This document shows positions 25,752-39,500 of a DNA stretch of 64,000 nucleotides, in pieces. Under the pieces are notes generated by a model. That model worked only from the letters and a program-made list of their open reading frames with translations, had not been told where the DNA came from and ran no database searches. Origin of the DNA: Puffinus mauretanicus (lineage: Eukaryota; Chordata; Aves; Procellariiformes; Procellariidae); assembly GCA_023333565.1 (NCBI GenBank), contig JAJKFH010001315.1, positions 558,001 to 622,000 of the forward strand. Reading direction: 5' to 3'. The position numbers and the translations under genes are program-made. Each line of letters starts with the position of its first letter. The first letter of the stretch is position 1.

Positions 25752-25759
25752 TGACGTCA
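25752..25759. promoter_or_regulatory. consensus cAMP-response element (palindromic TGACGTCA)
   Basis: A perfect 8-bp CRE palindrome, the site bound by CREB/ATF factors, about 100 bp upstream of the TMEM86A start codon on the minus strand and roughly 9 bp upstream of a TATA-like A-rich element. The position is right for a proximal promoter element. Use by TMEM86A is inference. Confidence 0.7.
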
Positions 25760-26560
25760 CAGCGGAGGGGGCCCCCGCGGCGAATGCGCTGCGGGGAGAG
25801 GGAGGGGGGCGGCCCCGGCCCCGCCCCCGGGGCGAGGCAGGCAGCGCAGGCAGCGCGGGCAGGGCCCGCGGTTCCCACAGTCCGCGGCGGCGTCGGTAGC
25901 GCCGATCCCCCCTGATGGCGAGGCGCCGGCCAGGGAACCGGCAGCGGCCGGGTTTTGCGCCGCGTCCCCTCCCCGGGGGTGGCCGCAGCGGGGACGCGGC
26001 CTGCGGGGTCCCGGCGGGAGGCGGCGGGGTGCGCCGGTCCTTGTAAGCCCCGATTGCTGGGCCCTGGGGGAGCCGTAAGAGCTCCTTCCCGACAACGCGC
26101 TGCCCCGCGCCCCGTGCCGGGGCAGGGCGCGTTGCCCTGCCCGCTGCAGCGTTAGCGAGGGCTCGCTTCTCCGGCCGCTCGCTCCTGGCTGGGAAAGGGT
26201 CGGTCCGCTTAGCAAAACGGCTTCCCTGCCCGGCGAGGGGTGCCGGCGGCCGGGTCTGCCCCCCGCCCGTCGGTAAACGCCCCGCAACGGCAGCGTCTCG
26301 GAGGCTGGAGGACACCCCCGGGCAGGGCAGGCTCGCGTCCTTTGCCCCAGCACCGCCCGGGGCTGCCGGTGCCAGCGGTGCCAGGCACGGAGCGGGGGGT
26401 AGCACACCCCATAACCCTTGCGCCATCGCGGGTCCCTCCCGTCTCGGCGTCTCCCCCTGGCACGCCTGGTCGCCTGCCTGTGCCCGCACACGCCCAGCCC
26501 TTCTCCTGCCGTGCCTTCCCGGGGCTTCCTGCCTGCCACCCTCCGGCTCCTGGCCCTCCC

Positions 26561-29500
26561 TTTCACATCCCGATTTCTTGCGCAGACCCCTGTGGCTTTC
26601 CACCCTTTCTGCTCCACCTTGACTCCTCACCACCCCCCGTTTCCCCATTTTTCCCTTTCCAGGGGCTTCTGTCATTTCACAGCTGCCCCCTTAATGCTTT
26701 CCATCGCCTCCATCTTAAGACCCGCAGGTGCTTGGCAGACCCTCTCCCTGCAGGGCTGGCCATGTTTTCCGGCCCTGTCCCTGCTCCCAGCGGCTGGTGA
26801 TGGCCCCTGTGCCCCCCCAGGAGCGGGTGCCTCCCAGGTCTCCTCCCCATCTCCATCCTCCTGCCAAGGTCATCCAGAGGCTGCAAAAATGTTAGTGTTG
26901 GCACAAAGACAGGGCGAGGAACATGTAATGTGGGATACTAGAGAGTGGGACGCAGCTCAGGCTTATTAAAGTGACCCTGGGACTACCTTCAATCTGTTTT
27001 TACTTGAGGATTAATATTTAAGGATGCAGGAAGCAGCTTTACGTGTAATACGATCTTGCTCAAAAGTTTCACTTCATAACAAAACAAACAGGTACTTAAA
27101 TAGTAGATGATTAAGTAATCTGCTATTTGCAGCCTGAGCAAAAGTCATGTTCAGTATTTATCACATCAAGGGAACATTTTCTTCTATAAAGAAAAAAAAA
27201 AATCTCTGCAATTCTTTTGCAGCCTTTGTGCAATAGATTGGTATCATGTTTCTGAGGACGAAATGTATACGAACAGCAGTCCCGAGATCCCACGCAGGCA
27301 ACCGGATTTATATCAATAGAGACGTGTAAATAGAGAGAGGGCAGCGTTTGGCCTGTCACCATCCGATGGAACTGGGATGGACGCTGCAGCCTTTGTGTCA
27401 TTTACCGATCTAAGAGGGATTTCTGCCTGAAAACTGCAAATCTGCACTATCAGATCAGAGAGGCATTGCAGTGAAATCTGTGGCAAGTAAACCTCAATCA
27501 GATCAAAGCAAACTGTACAGCAAAGACCGCGTGGCCAAGGGATTGAGTGCTGTTCTTACAATTTCAGTTAAAATAGTTCATAGGGCAGTAACATTTTCAT
27601 TAGGCAAGAAGAGAAGGATAAGCTTTCCTTTTTTTCAGGGAGCCATGTGAACTAGAGAATGGGAAGAAATTTCACAGCTTTTCACAACGAAGGCTTTGCC
27701 CGGCTGAAATCAAGGGGGACGGTCCCTAGCGGAAGCAGCACAAGGAAACAGAGGTATTTAGATGTCAAAGGATGCAGTTAATTTGATACCATACAGGATG
27801 TTCAGAAGGACCAATGGACTCCCAGAACTTGGGTTCCTAATTGCTTTTGAAAATCCTTCTGGGAGCTTGATTATGTCTTGGTATTTAAATACCTTAAAAA
27901 AAAATCTGCTCCTTGGTCCTTAGCCAAACTCTTCATCTGCTTATCCTGGCCTTTATTTAAGTGACGAGCCAGGCAGTGCAATGTGTAGGGGCATGTTTGC
28001 GTTTGGGTATTGTCTCTGCTGTTCCAAATGTGGGGAGATGATATTAGGATTGATGCAGCTTTGCGTTTGTTCTTTTTTCCTAATGCAGTATCTGTCTTCA
28101 CTGGTTAGCAGCTGAAGCTTTGCCTGGTCTCACAAACGAGATCTTTCTCTGTGTCATTGGTGCAGACATTCAAAATATGTTAACACTGGGGGGTGGGTTT
28201 TCATGGGTGGATTATTAGCTCAAAGAAACCTATCAGAAGTGAAGGGGAAAGTGTGTGTGTGTCTTGACCTTCCCATCTCAAACAGGCACTGGGAAACTCA
28301 ATCTCATTACTTTTGCTTGGAAGGGGGTTGGCCTTTTGTGATTTCCAGACAGTTCCTTCCAAAAACCTTTTGAAAATAGAGCTTCAGAAGTCCTAACAGC
28401 AAATACGGTATTTGTGTGTAATTAAGAGATGGCTCCTGTGACACAGATTTTACAACCAGAATATAAGGTGAAAATCTGTTGTTGTTGATTTAATACTAGA
28501 TTAATTTCACGTGACTCCAAGATTATTCACAGGATGACGTCCATTTTTCCACTATCAAAGTAAGTGCTACATCCACGATAAGTAATTCCTTGTAAGTGAG
28601 GGACACCTTGGAGTATAAATTAGGAATTTGGATAGAACAGAAAATAACATTTCATTTTACATTTTATCTAAGTTACATGTTATCTACATTTTATCTAAAT
28701 AACAGAAATATTTTACATTTGATCTAAGTTAGGGGCACCTTGGAGTATAAATTAGGAATTTGGATAGAGCAGAAATATTTTACATTTTATCTAAATGCAA
28801 GCTCTGATAGAACAGGTCTTGGCAAAAATCCATTCCCGCTGTAGAAACACCAAGCCACAGATGAAGCAAGCAAAGGGAATACAGGATCGGTGGCTTCATT
28901 ACACCATCAAATTTGTCTTGGTCTGTGCATGCCACACTTTTGGTGGGGTTTTTTTTTGCTGGTGGTGTTACAGTCTCCTGTCCTGACCTGACTGCAGGCG
29001 AGAGAGGTCTCATGTGGCTCATCACAACATTTTGTTCTGTATCAACTGCAGGGATTTAACAAAAAATAGAAAATAGTTCTAATTTGGGGGGTGTGTGGTA
29101 TTTTTAACTTGCTATTAGTAGGCAAACAGAGAGCAGTAATTACATGAGCATAAATTTATGGGGATTGGGAATAGCAAAACAGAGCATTAAGTACTTCTGA
29201 ACATGTTTGTGCTTGAAAATGCTTCTGCCAGGCCATGTTTGTGGTGTGCGGGGGAAAAAAAAGAAAGCAAGAGAAGTCCCATCTTCAGCAAGGTTGCTAT
29301 ACAGCCAGTTTTTTTCTGAAGGATCCCATGTTGTTCAATCTACTGCACATAGCCCCGTGGCTCCGTGTGTGTGCAGTAGCTCCAGGGCTCATGCAGGCGT
29401 ATTATTGCTTTTTAAAATTAACCGCCGTAAATTTCAATAATAGCTTGACCCTTTTTTTTCCCCTTTCTGTATTTTTTTTCCACTAGTTTATTCTCCTGTT

Positions 29501-30820
29501 GGAGAAATGTCAGCCTATGGACTCCACCAGTCCCTCCTAGCTGGGTGCCTCCCCGAATCCCAGTGCATCAGGAAGACTCAGAACTCTACATTGCTAAACA
29601 CAGTTCAAACACGTCCAAAAAAGGCACACTCCTCCAAAAAGTGATCGCCTTCGCAGTGCAAGGGCCTGTGGATGTTTGCATGAAATGGAATATATGGGTG
29701 TTTATAGGAAAATGTTGGGACAACCATAAAGCTCTATGTTTTCTAGCTGTTTATTATTCAGGGAGGTTGTCCCACCTCCAGCAATGGCTGGAAGAGGAGC
29801 AAAACATTTCTCACGTTCAGGAGCCTCTGGAACGAGGGGGAGCCCATCTGCTCTCACTCTGCTGGAACGGGCTCTGCCAATGGGCCATGGAGGCACATGC
29901 TTTGGTTTGCACTTTCAGATTTACTATTAATACAAAAGTGCCTGGGAATTAAACTACTGAGGAACCAGAAACAAGTGTGTCCTTAATGCTGGAAAAGTTT
30001 TATTTGAGACTCATCCGTGTGAGATGCTCCCGAGTCATCTCCTTGCTGGCTGCCCCGAGCACAGTGCACCCAGATCCTGGGATGGCGGTGGTGATGTCAG
30101 CTGCTGCGGGATACATCCGATGTGGCTTTCTATTTTGTCATATCCAGCTCTGTTTAAGCTCACTTGTGATTCGTGTACTGGTCATTGCACTAGTTCCTGA
30201 TACTTTTCATGTCAAGTAATCTGGTGTTTCCCCCTGCAGATGAGGACATACTGTGCTGTTTCCTTTCTATACAGATTTATTTCCTGATGCCTAGAGAAAT
30301 TCAGGAAGTGCCTTTACTTCCCTCATGATGGCAATTCCCATAATGATAATAAACATAAAGTATTCAATTTAGACTGCAAAATTAACGTCTCAGTGAAATA
30401 AAGGGGGGACAGTGCAAATTCATGCCTCCTGAGAGCACTTTTTCAGGCTATTTACTGAGCCAGAAAGACAACACATCATCTATTTATAGGCTTTGTATTT
30501 GAAAGTTTTCTTCCCAGGCATAAAATCAATTTGCTGTTTGAGCTTAATAAATGCCGTGTGTACGTGTGCGTGTACACGTATATGGAAAAGTTTGTATTTC
30601 TAGAGATGAGCATGTGTGTAGCTAAGCGGGATCCAGAGTGCAGGTCCATTATGGGACTTCGCTTGTTTGTGATAGGTTTATATCCTAATAGCCATCAAAG
30701 CAAGCATTAAAATCTTATAATAAAGATTAATAGGGAAGGAAAAAATATTCTCCATTTTTTAAAATTCTCTATTCTACAGCATGGAATTAAATCATAATAT
30801 CTAAAATGTTTACAGTTTAT
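26561..30820. other. intergenic region, mostly unique
   Basis: AT-rich DNA after the CpG island. It contains a 132-bp-period direct repeat (28604-28797) and a (GT)6 run (28251-28262). No exon, RNA gene or transposon is recognised. The short open frames lack family similarity. Confidence 0.6.
28604..28797. repeat. 132-bp-period direct duplication, AT-rich
   Basis: The block CACCTTGGAGTATAAATTAG, continuing with GAATTTGGATAGARCAGAAA, occurs at 28604 and again at 28736 with about one mismatch. Between the copies lie several degenerate TTACATTTTATCTAA units. It looks like a recent tandem duplication overlapping a smaller internal repeat. Confidence 0.85.
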
Positions 30821-33590
30821 AGAATCATAGAATGGTTTGGGTTAGAAGGGACCTTTAAAGATCATTTAGTCCAAACCCCCGCTGCCCTGGGCAGGGACAC
30901 CTCCCACTAGATCAGGTTGCTCAAAGCCCCATCCATCCTGACTTTGAACACTTCCGACCATGGGGCACCCACAACTTCTCTGGGCAACCTGTTCGTAACC
31001 ACCCTCATCATAAAAAAAAATTTCTTCCTTATATCCAATCTAAGCCTACTCTCTTTCAGTTTAAAACATTGCCCCTTGCCCTACCACTACAGGCCTCAGT
31101 AAAAAGTCTCTCTCCATCTTTCTTATATACTAAAGGACAGCAATCAGGTCTCCCTGGAGCCTTCTCTTCTCCAGGCTGAACAACCCCAACTCTCTCAGCA
31201 TTTCTTCACAGGAAAGGTCTTCCAGCCCTCTGATCATCTTCGTGGCCCTCCTCTGGACCCACTCCAACAGGTCCATGTCTGTCTTTTACTGGGGACCCCA
31301 GAGCTGGATGCAGTACTGCAGGTGGGGTCTCACCAGAGCGGAGCAGAGGGGCAGAATCCCCTCCCTCGACCTGCTGGGCACGCTTTTGATGCAGCACAGG
31401 ATACAGTTGGCTTTCTGGGCTGCAAGCACACATTGCAGCTCATATTCAGTTTTTCATCCACAGTACCCCTAAGTCCTTCTCCTCAGGGCTGCTCTCAATC
31501 CACTCATCAGCCTCTATCCATGCTTGGGATTGCCCCAACCCAGGTGCAGGACCTTGCACTTGGCCTTGTTGAACTTCGTGAGGTTTGCATGGGCCCACCT
31601 CTCCAGCCTGTCAAGGTCCCTCTAGACGGCATCCCTTCCCTCTAGCATATCAACTGCACCACTCAGCTTGGTGTCATCTGCAAACTTGCTGAGGGTGCAC
31701 TCAATCCCATTGTCTATGTCATTGATGAAGATATGAAATAGCATTGGTCTCAGTACAGACTCTTGAGAGACACCACTTGTACCGGTTTTCATTTGGACAT
31801 TGAGCTATTGACTGTAACTCTTTGGATGTGACCATCCAGCCAATTCCTTATCCATCTGACAGTCCATCCATCAAACCCTATCTCTCCAATTTAGCATCAA
31901 TAATGTTGTGGGGGACTGTATCAAGGGCCTTACAGAAATCCAGGTAGATGATATCTGTAGCTCTTCCCTTGTCCACTGATGCAGTCACTCCATTGTAGAA
32001 GGCCACGGAATTAGACAGGCATAATTTGCCCTTGGTGAAGCCATGTTGGCTGTCTCTAATCATCTCCCTGTCTTCCATATGTTTCGACATATCTTCCAGG
32101 AGGATCTGTTCCATGATCTTACCTGGGCACAGAGGTGAGGCTGACTGGTCAGTAGTTCCCAGGGTCCTCCTTTTTACCCTTTTTTAAATGGGTAAAAAGT
32201 CCCCTTTTTCCAGTTGCAGGGGACTTTGCCTGACTGCCATGACTTTTAAAATATGATGGAGAGTGGCTTGGCAACTACATCAGCCAATTCCCTCAGGACC
32301 CTGTGATAAGTCTCATCAGTTCCCACGGACTTATGTATGGTCAGGTTCCTCAGGCTGTCTCAAACCTGATCTTCCCTTATGATGGGAGGGAATTCATTCG
32401 CCCAGTCCCTGCCTTGAGGTTCAGGGACTTGAAAGATGTGAGAAGAGAGATTACCATTGAAAACTGAGACAAAAAAATTGTTGAGTACCTCAGCCTTCTC
32501 CATGGCAGTTGCCACTACTTCTCCTGTCTTACTCACTGGGTGGTGGTGGTATGTTTTCTTTAATCTTTCTTTTCTGCCCAACATACCTGTAGAAGCCCTT
32601 ATTATTATTCTTCGCATTCCTTGCCAAATTCATCTCCAGTTGAGCCTTAGCCTTCCTGATTCCATGCCTATACATCCAGGCAGCATCCTTGTATTCTTCT
32701 GGATACAGGTCCCTGGTTCCACTGCCTGTGCATCGCTTTCTAACACTTTAGTTTGACCAGGAGGTCCTTACTCTGCCATGCTGGTCTCCTGCCTTCCTTT
32801 CCTGATTTCTTACCTGTGGGAATCAAGAGCTCTTGTGCTCTAAGAAAAATGTCCTTAAAGAGCTCTGTTCAGCTCTGTTCAGCTCCTTTATCCCTGAAGG
32901 CTGTTTCCCAGGGGGTCCCATCCTTAAACAAATTAAAGTTTGCTCTCCTAAAATTCAGAGTCTTGACTCTACTCTTCATTTGGCCCATATCCCTCAAGAC
33001 TGTGAATTCCATCAGGGCGTGATCACTGCGGCCCAGGCTGCCACTAATCTTGCCATCTCTAATTAGTTCATCCGTGTTGGTAAGCAACAGGTCTAATAAC
33101 GCTTCTCATCTGGTTGAGCTGTCCATCACCTGGATTAAGAAATTATCCTCGAAGCACTCCAAGAGTCTCCTGGATTGCTTTCAGCTTGCTGTGCCACTTT
33201 TCCAGGAGATACCAGGGTGATTGCCGTGCCCCAGCAGGATCAGAGCATGCGAGCGCAATGTTTCCTGTAGTCGAAGTAAGAACGCTTCGTCAACAGGCTC
33301 CCCGTGCTCGGGTGGCCTGCAGTAAACACCAACCACGAGGTTTCCTTTGTTGGCTTGGCCCCTAATTTTTACTCATAAGCTCTCAATCTGTTCATCGTTT
33401 TTTTTCAGAGACAGTTCTGTGCAGTCAATCCATATTTTTTACATGGAGGGCAGCCCCTCCGTCCTTTCTGAACAGTTTATAGCTATCAGCTGCAGAGCTC
33501 CAGTTGTGCAATTGGTCCCAGTGATAATGGGATTAGATCGTAGCTTTCTAGCTGCACAGTGGCTTCCAACTCCTCCTGTTTGTTACCCAA
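30821..33590 (-). mobile_element. long CR1 LINE (about 2.8 kb) with decayed ORF2
   Basis: It starts on the plus strand with AGAATCATAGAATGGTTTGG, the reverse of a CR1 3' end of a different subfamily from the short copies. Minus-strand frames carry ORF2 pieces in the right order: 33087-32869 with the endonuclease motif GRSDHALMEF, 32617-32360 ([20 protein letters not shown]), and 32114-31878 with reverse-transcriptase sequence ([22 protein letters not shown]). Stops and shifts separate them, so it is not mobile. The 5' part of ORF2 and the 5' UTR are missing. The boundary near 33590 is where recognisable CR1 text stops. Confidence 0.93.
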
Positions 33591-36500
33591 CACACAGTTT
33601 TATATCTCCGTACTATCCTTTAAAGCTATTGCATGTAACATGTAACAAGTTAAAAGAAATTGAGAAAGGTTCAACAGAAGCTCTTAAATAAACTAAAAAA
33701 TCCAGAACAGCCTACCTCAAATAAAAGTTCTGATGCAGTTACAGCTTCTGTTCTTCACTGAGGTGCCCCATTTCCCAGGTTAGACATCCACCAAAAAGAG
33801 CTCTGATTTATCTAGCAATCAATTCACTAGTGATTTAGTGATGTACTTCTTTACAGCCAGGAAGTGGTAATAGCTGGAGTGTTACAACATGCATGAAAAG
33901 AGGTGAAGGCTTGCCCTGGGAAACATCATCAGATGATTTGTAGGGAAAGAACATGACTCAATTAAATTGTTAGATTACAAAACAGAATATAGGTAGGGCA
34001 AATGCTTTAATGTCTATTGTCATTAAAGCAATCTAGCTGAGCATCTGGCAGAAAAATTGTACTCATGATGAGGGAGAAGCTTTAAGGAAGAAGAGGGAGA
34101 GGAGCCCAGCCCAACCCAAAGCTAAGTGCTGGTGGCTGGTGGATGAGACCAACTTTTGGTGGCATTTTAGGTTTTGGTGGGCTTATACCCATCATGAATG
34201 CATGGTGTCACATGGGATGAAGGCCAGCCAGAAGCTGGGAGGGGAGCAAGGAATTGGCCTGGAAAAGGTGCATGGCAGTCATTAGAACTGTAGTAACCTG
34301 ATGTTGTTCGTCTCAGGTTTTCAAAAGTGACCAGTGACTTTCAATGGATGGTCTAGGTACCTCAAGTACCTATTTTTCAGAGAGCATTTTCAGAAGTTCT
34401 GCTCTGCTCTGTGATATTTTCCAGTGGCCCACCGTAAATTGCAGTATCCAAAGTCACTGATCACCTCAAAGTCTTGTCTTGGGCAACAGGCATTTTCTGA
34501 ATTACTCTAAAATCAGTCTGAGTTGCTAATGAGTTCAGATAAAGTTTTTTACCACTATGTTTATTTAAAGCCAATCACTGTTACATTTCCCAGAGGAAAA
34601 CACTGCCAGCAGCGTCAGCAAGCAATACATTGATTTTAAATCAGCAAGACTGCCATTGATCTTAGCAGCTATTTATTGCACATGTTCCCAGCAGCCACTT
34701 TCTAATGGAATTTTAACAATTCAGTAGGGTCGCTCAAAGGTCTCGAGGAAGCAAGGGAAAATTTCGTCTCTTGCAGGAAATGCCTCCCTAAGACAGTGCC
34801 TTCACTGGCAATCATAAGACAGTCGGAGTGGTGCACTTCTCGAGTTTTGGTGAATCCTAATGATTAATTTTCAAGGCATACATAGTTCTTATTTTATTCA
34901 GCTTGTCCTGGCAATATATACACAGTTTCACCTCTGTCTTATTAAATCCCTAAGCTGCTGGTTGCTGGAGGCTGGGAATATAGAAAGCAAATATGTCTAG
35001 CCTCTTGGCCTCTGCTGGGGCTCTGCAACAGCTAGGTGCTGTCAGCCTTGGGGTAGACGAACCCTTAGTCTGGTGCAGTACATCTACCCTTACATTAGAA
35101 ATACTGTTATAAGAACTGCTCTAAATATGCCTCTCTTTCTGCTTTCTTTCCTGTAGAACATGGCCTTTTTCGTTTGAGTTAAAATCTTGCACCAGAAGGA
35201 CAATTTTTTGTTTGGGTATACCATTTCCAATGGTTTAACAGAAAACAGCATGCAAAACATTCTTCTCTGACAAAAACTACCTTTGTTACCAATCTCACTC
35301 TGTTTTCTTGTGTGTGGTCTCAGCTCCAAAAGTGTCACACGGATACGCGGGCAAAAATTGGAGGAGTAGGAAGGGAATAATGACTGTAAAATATTTAAGA
35401 AAAATGTTAGTTTATCATAAAACTGAAAGGGAAGTGCTTGGTTTGGGGCTGGGGGAGGTGGCCGGTATACACTTTGAGTCGAGCTGCTGCCCTGCCTTCA
35501 GTGCCAGAAGAGCCTTGGCGGCTCCATGCCGCGGCTCCTTTCCGTTTTGAAATCGCTGCCTGCACAGCAGTACCTGCTGGGGCCACTGCACCCCTGTGCC
35601 CCTTGGGCAGGCGTCCTTGTCCCCGTCCGGTTGGCCGGGTCTGCTGAAAAGCGGCACGCACACCGAATGGCTCCACAGGCCACAGAGACCCTCACTGATG
35701 TCCGTGGCCTCGGCTATTCCTGAGGAAAGACATAAGTGCCAGACGTACTGAAACGGTTCCTGAGATCTGTACAGATAGCACAGCCACGCTTTTCTCTGCC
35801 TCTTACACATGCATAATGCACATTACCTAAAAGCTACAAGTAACATAAGCACTTGACAGGTACCTGTAATTTTAGCCGAGACTTGACCTGTAAGAGTGCT
35901 GTGGTTGTATTTCTTTGCATACTACAGACTGCAACATAACCCAGCAGATAACGAAGGACGAGGGCAAACGAACACTTTGAATGCTTGGCAGCATCCATCA
36001 CTTGCAAACCTCCACCGCCTGATATTGAGCCGAACCTGGTGGATGTTCTGAGCCACTCTGGCACGCTGCTTCTGTGTTACGGCAAGGACCAGAAGAAAAA
36101 TACAATTGTGTGAGATTCCCTAGGTCCTTTTGGGAGGTCTGGATTACACGCGTGTATTCCGTACAACGAATAGCAGAGGGAAGGAGGGAAGCGGCGCATT
36201 CTAGTAAATAAGAATTAAACGGGACCTGGGCTTTCAGCCGGGCTCCTCTGGTGACTCGCCAGATGATCATGAGCACATTTTGGTTTTTTACACCAGTCTG
36301 CATCAGGGAACAAGGGTTGAAAGCTGTCTTCAAATCTGGATTTTCCCTGTATAGCAAAGGAAGCTTGAATACAGCTAAACCCAACCAAAGCACAAGCCAG
36401 AAAGCAATCCCTTTTTTTGGAAATACATCATTTTACCTGCGATTAAGCGAAGCCGTAGTGCTCAGGCAGTGCAGCCCACAGGCAGCTAAAAGCGTGGCTG

Positions 36501-39500
36501 TGGAAGGCCTTTGAAGCAAAGCCCCGCGGTGAACGCTCAGGGGCTGGGGCAGGCGGCTCTGGAGCTGAATTTCTGGCTAACACACAGCCTGGGCTTTTTG
36601 GACCTTCACAATGGTGCCACAGTTCCCTGTCACTATGGAAACTGGTTTTTGAAAAGGCACTAGTTTAAAAAAGCGAATTGAAACCGAAACTTGAGCTTTG
36701 TCTTCATCCCTGGCGCTGGGGTTCCCCTGGGAACAGGGGACGGCTCCTGGAGGCCGGCCTGGCCTCCTCAAAACCCAAACGTGAGAGAGCCACAGGTGAT
36801 TCAGCAGCTGATTCTTCCACAGATACGTGCAGAAACCACGAGAGCTGTTAAGTCAGCAGGGAAGACCCCCAAAATAACTCGAGAGGAACCAAAACCAGTG
36901 TCAGAGTAAGACAGCGTGGTCTGTCCCTCCCGCCCTGACGCGGCCCACCGGGCAGAGCCGCAGGGTATGCAGTAAAACCGCGGACAGCTCAGACAGGTTC
37001 GTCTGACAGCGTTAAACAAATGCGGGAGACGTTTCTTTAAATTACTTTGTTCTCTGCAGTCTTGCCAAAGCTTAGATACGGGAGCAAACACTTCTGTGCG
37101 GTTATTGAAGGAACAGGACGACAGTATAGGGGGGCTTTCCCCTGTCTATGTGCTCGCCATGCCTGGCTGCCGGGCCTTTCACAGTCCGATGCCAGCCCAG
37201 CAGAGATGAGGGTAACCGAAAGGGTTTTTCTTTCCACGTTTGGGCTATAAAAAGGTCCTTATAGAAAATGGCTTTGTCTTGGAGCCTACGGTTCAGACTT
37301 AGCCGTGTTCATAACGCTCTGGACAGGGCATGCTTGGCTCCAGTGAGCCAGCCGTGAGAAAAAAAAACCGGCATTTTAGGCCTCTCACTGCAAAAATCAC
37401 ACAAGAGACCTGCATGTGGGTGCTGGTCCCAGACTAGACTGATGGCACAGCCCTCATTTTAATGGTAAGTATTTATGCCTCACTGCCCAGCGTTAGAGAA
37501 TCACACCTGAATCTTGACACTAACGCTGTCACCTGGGAATCGCAAAGCACTTGCAACCTGTATTTTCAGCCCTAGAGGCATCACTGGAACCTAAAAGCCC
37601 TTTGCAGAGGCTCAGTGAGGACAGGCACTTCTCTCCCTGCCATTCCTGCTCCTTTTCTGATTTCATCATTGTGCCTGTGTAACTCCCTGTGGGGCTCTGC
37701 TGAATTAAAAAGAAAAAACGGAGGGCTGGAGAAGTCCAGGTGGGGGGCAATGAGCAGCCTGAGGTGAAGAAAGGAGGGAGGGAGGGTTTTGAGCAAACTT
37801 TGGCACTAGAGGAAATTCTCACTTAACTACCTTTTGGGATGAGTTCAGGAAGCCCTACGTAGGGCATACCACATCTGCAGCCCTTACAGACACCTAATTA
37901 GCAGGTACCAGGGTCCAGGATGTGATTCAGAGTAATTAATTTCCATATACAATTGGCAGAAGGAAGTGAAGACTCCCCCAGGGAAGACCCAGAAAGCCAA
38001 GTAATTATAAAGAGCTGGAACGACAAGGCACAGGGTTTCCTTCTCTCTCTGAAATTTCAGCACTCGAACCCCACTCCCTCATCACGTCCTGAAACAATAA
38101 ATTCATGTATACGAGACAGAAATGGAGGAACAGAAATGTTACAGCCCCATACAGGACTGACCCAGCAAAAACTGTAGAAGTAAGCAGCTGGGCTTGCTTT
38201 TTCCAACAAACTTAATGCTGCTCCGTTATCATGTGGCCGTGCTGGATTGCTTGGACCTCTCAAGCCTTTTCACCATCCCTTCCCACTTGCTGTGTCAGCG
38301 TCTTGCCATGGAGCCCATAGCTCTACAAAGAACCTGCAAGAAGCCTGGGGGGAACCGTGAGTGAGTCCACCTGGGAAGGTGCCGCTGCAACAAGGTGCCT
38401 GCCTACGCGCAAAATTATGGTGCAGACCCTTCTCTGGAGCACACGGGTGATTCCCAGTCCAAATGTCAGAGGCAGCCCCTTGTCCAAGGCCAATGCACCA
38501 TCTCCAGGGGCAAGCGGGAACCTGTATGACCTGGTTGGGGACTGCTGGAGAAGATGAAGCCAGTGGTGGGAAGGGCTTTCTCAGCCCCAGGTGCCCTCCC
38601 AGGAATCCTTCGACCAAAGGCACAAGATAACAGCTACCAGCCCATGTAAGGGAGCCTTTGCATTTATTTTTGGTCTGTTTTGCTTTCTCTCCCTTAGGGT
38701 TTTTTCTTTTCCTGGGCATGCTGTCAGGCCCTGGGCACTTTGCCAGCAGTGCAGTTCAGCATTGCTGGTCATGCCATGCTCCAGCCTGGGAACTTCTGCT
38801 CCCAGCATCGTTGCTCCGGTCTCCTCCAGCCAGAACTGCACGGTGGCAGTTTTCAACAAGCAAATGCACCCACGCAGCCATCCGCAGTGACGCTCATTGC
38901 TCATTCTCATCAGAAGCACGTTCAGAAAAGAGAAATGAGGCAGGATCCATGTCCAGCTCCTCTCAGAAACTACCAGTGTGCTAACATATCAGGAAAGGAG
39001 AGACTGGAGAGTAGCTTAGGATAGCTACTAGCATTGCCTTCTTACGTGGAATAGCACTTTTTTGTCTATGAATGTCCTAGATGCTGCAGTACACAAACTC
39101 GGGAGGAGCTCCTTTTTCAGCCACGCTGCCCCTGTGCTTCACCTGTTTTAAATTGCTAAGCTGGAAGGCATAGCCTTGAATTTGGGCCAGCATTTCTTTA
39201 CCATAAATATCTGTGATAGCAGCCTCAAAGACAATGATTTTCCCCTGCCACTCTTAGTGGGTTTTTTTGACATTTCGGTATGCTACCGAGCCATTAGACT
39301 TCAAAGTACTTTAGCGTTTGTGGTTCCCAGAGGGAGGACAAATACTGCAAATAGAGGGCATGAGCCTCCTGATGGGAAGGGGAGACGTTGGCGCTGGTGC
39401 CAATCCTTTCCACCTGGTGCACCGAGGCTTTAGCACAGCTGCCAAGAGCAGAGAGTGAAGGCAAGAGGAGATTTTTAGGTTAAGCAGCAGTGCGGTAGCA

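Larger units (their letters stand above)
25060..26560. promoter_or_regulatory. TMEM86A: CpG island covering the TMEM86A promoter and exon 1
   Basis: GC-rich, CpG-dense sequence in sharp contrast to the AT-rich flanks. It contains TMEM86A exon 1 near its middle, plus GC-box-like runs. It gives long open frames on both strands (for example 25095-26675 minus and 25135-25899 plus); these are base-composition artefacts without family features. The edges are judged by eye. Confidence 0.85.

Noticed and set aside
25135..25899. 254-codon plus-strand open frame in the same CpG island
   Set aside because: Same composition effect; no splice context or recognisable domain.
25095..26675. 526-codon minus-strand open frame over the CpG island
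   Set aside because: It is Ala/Gly/Pro/Arg-rich, lacks any family motif, and runs straight through TMEM86A exon 1 and its donor. High GC content removes stop codons; overlapping frames on the other strand are equally long.
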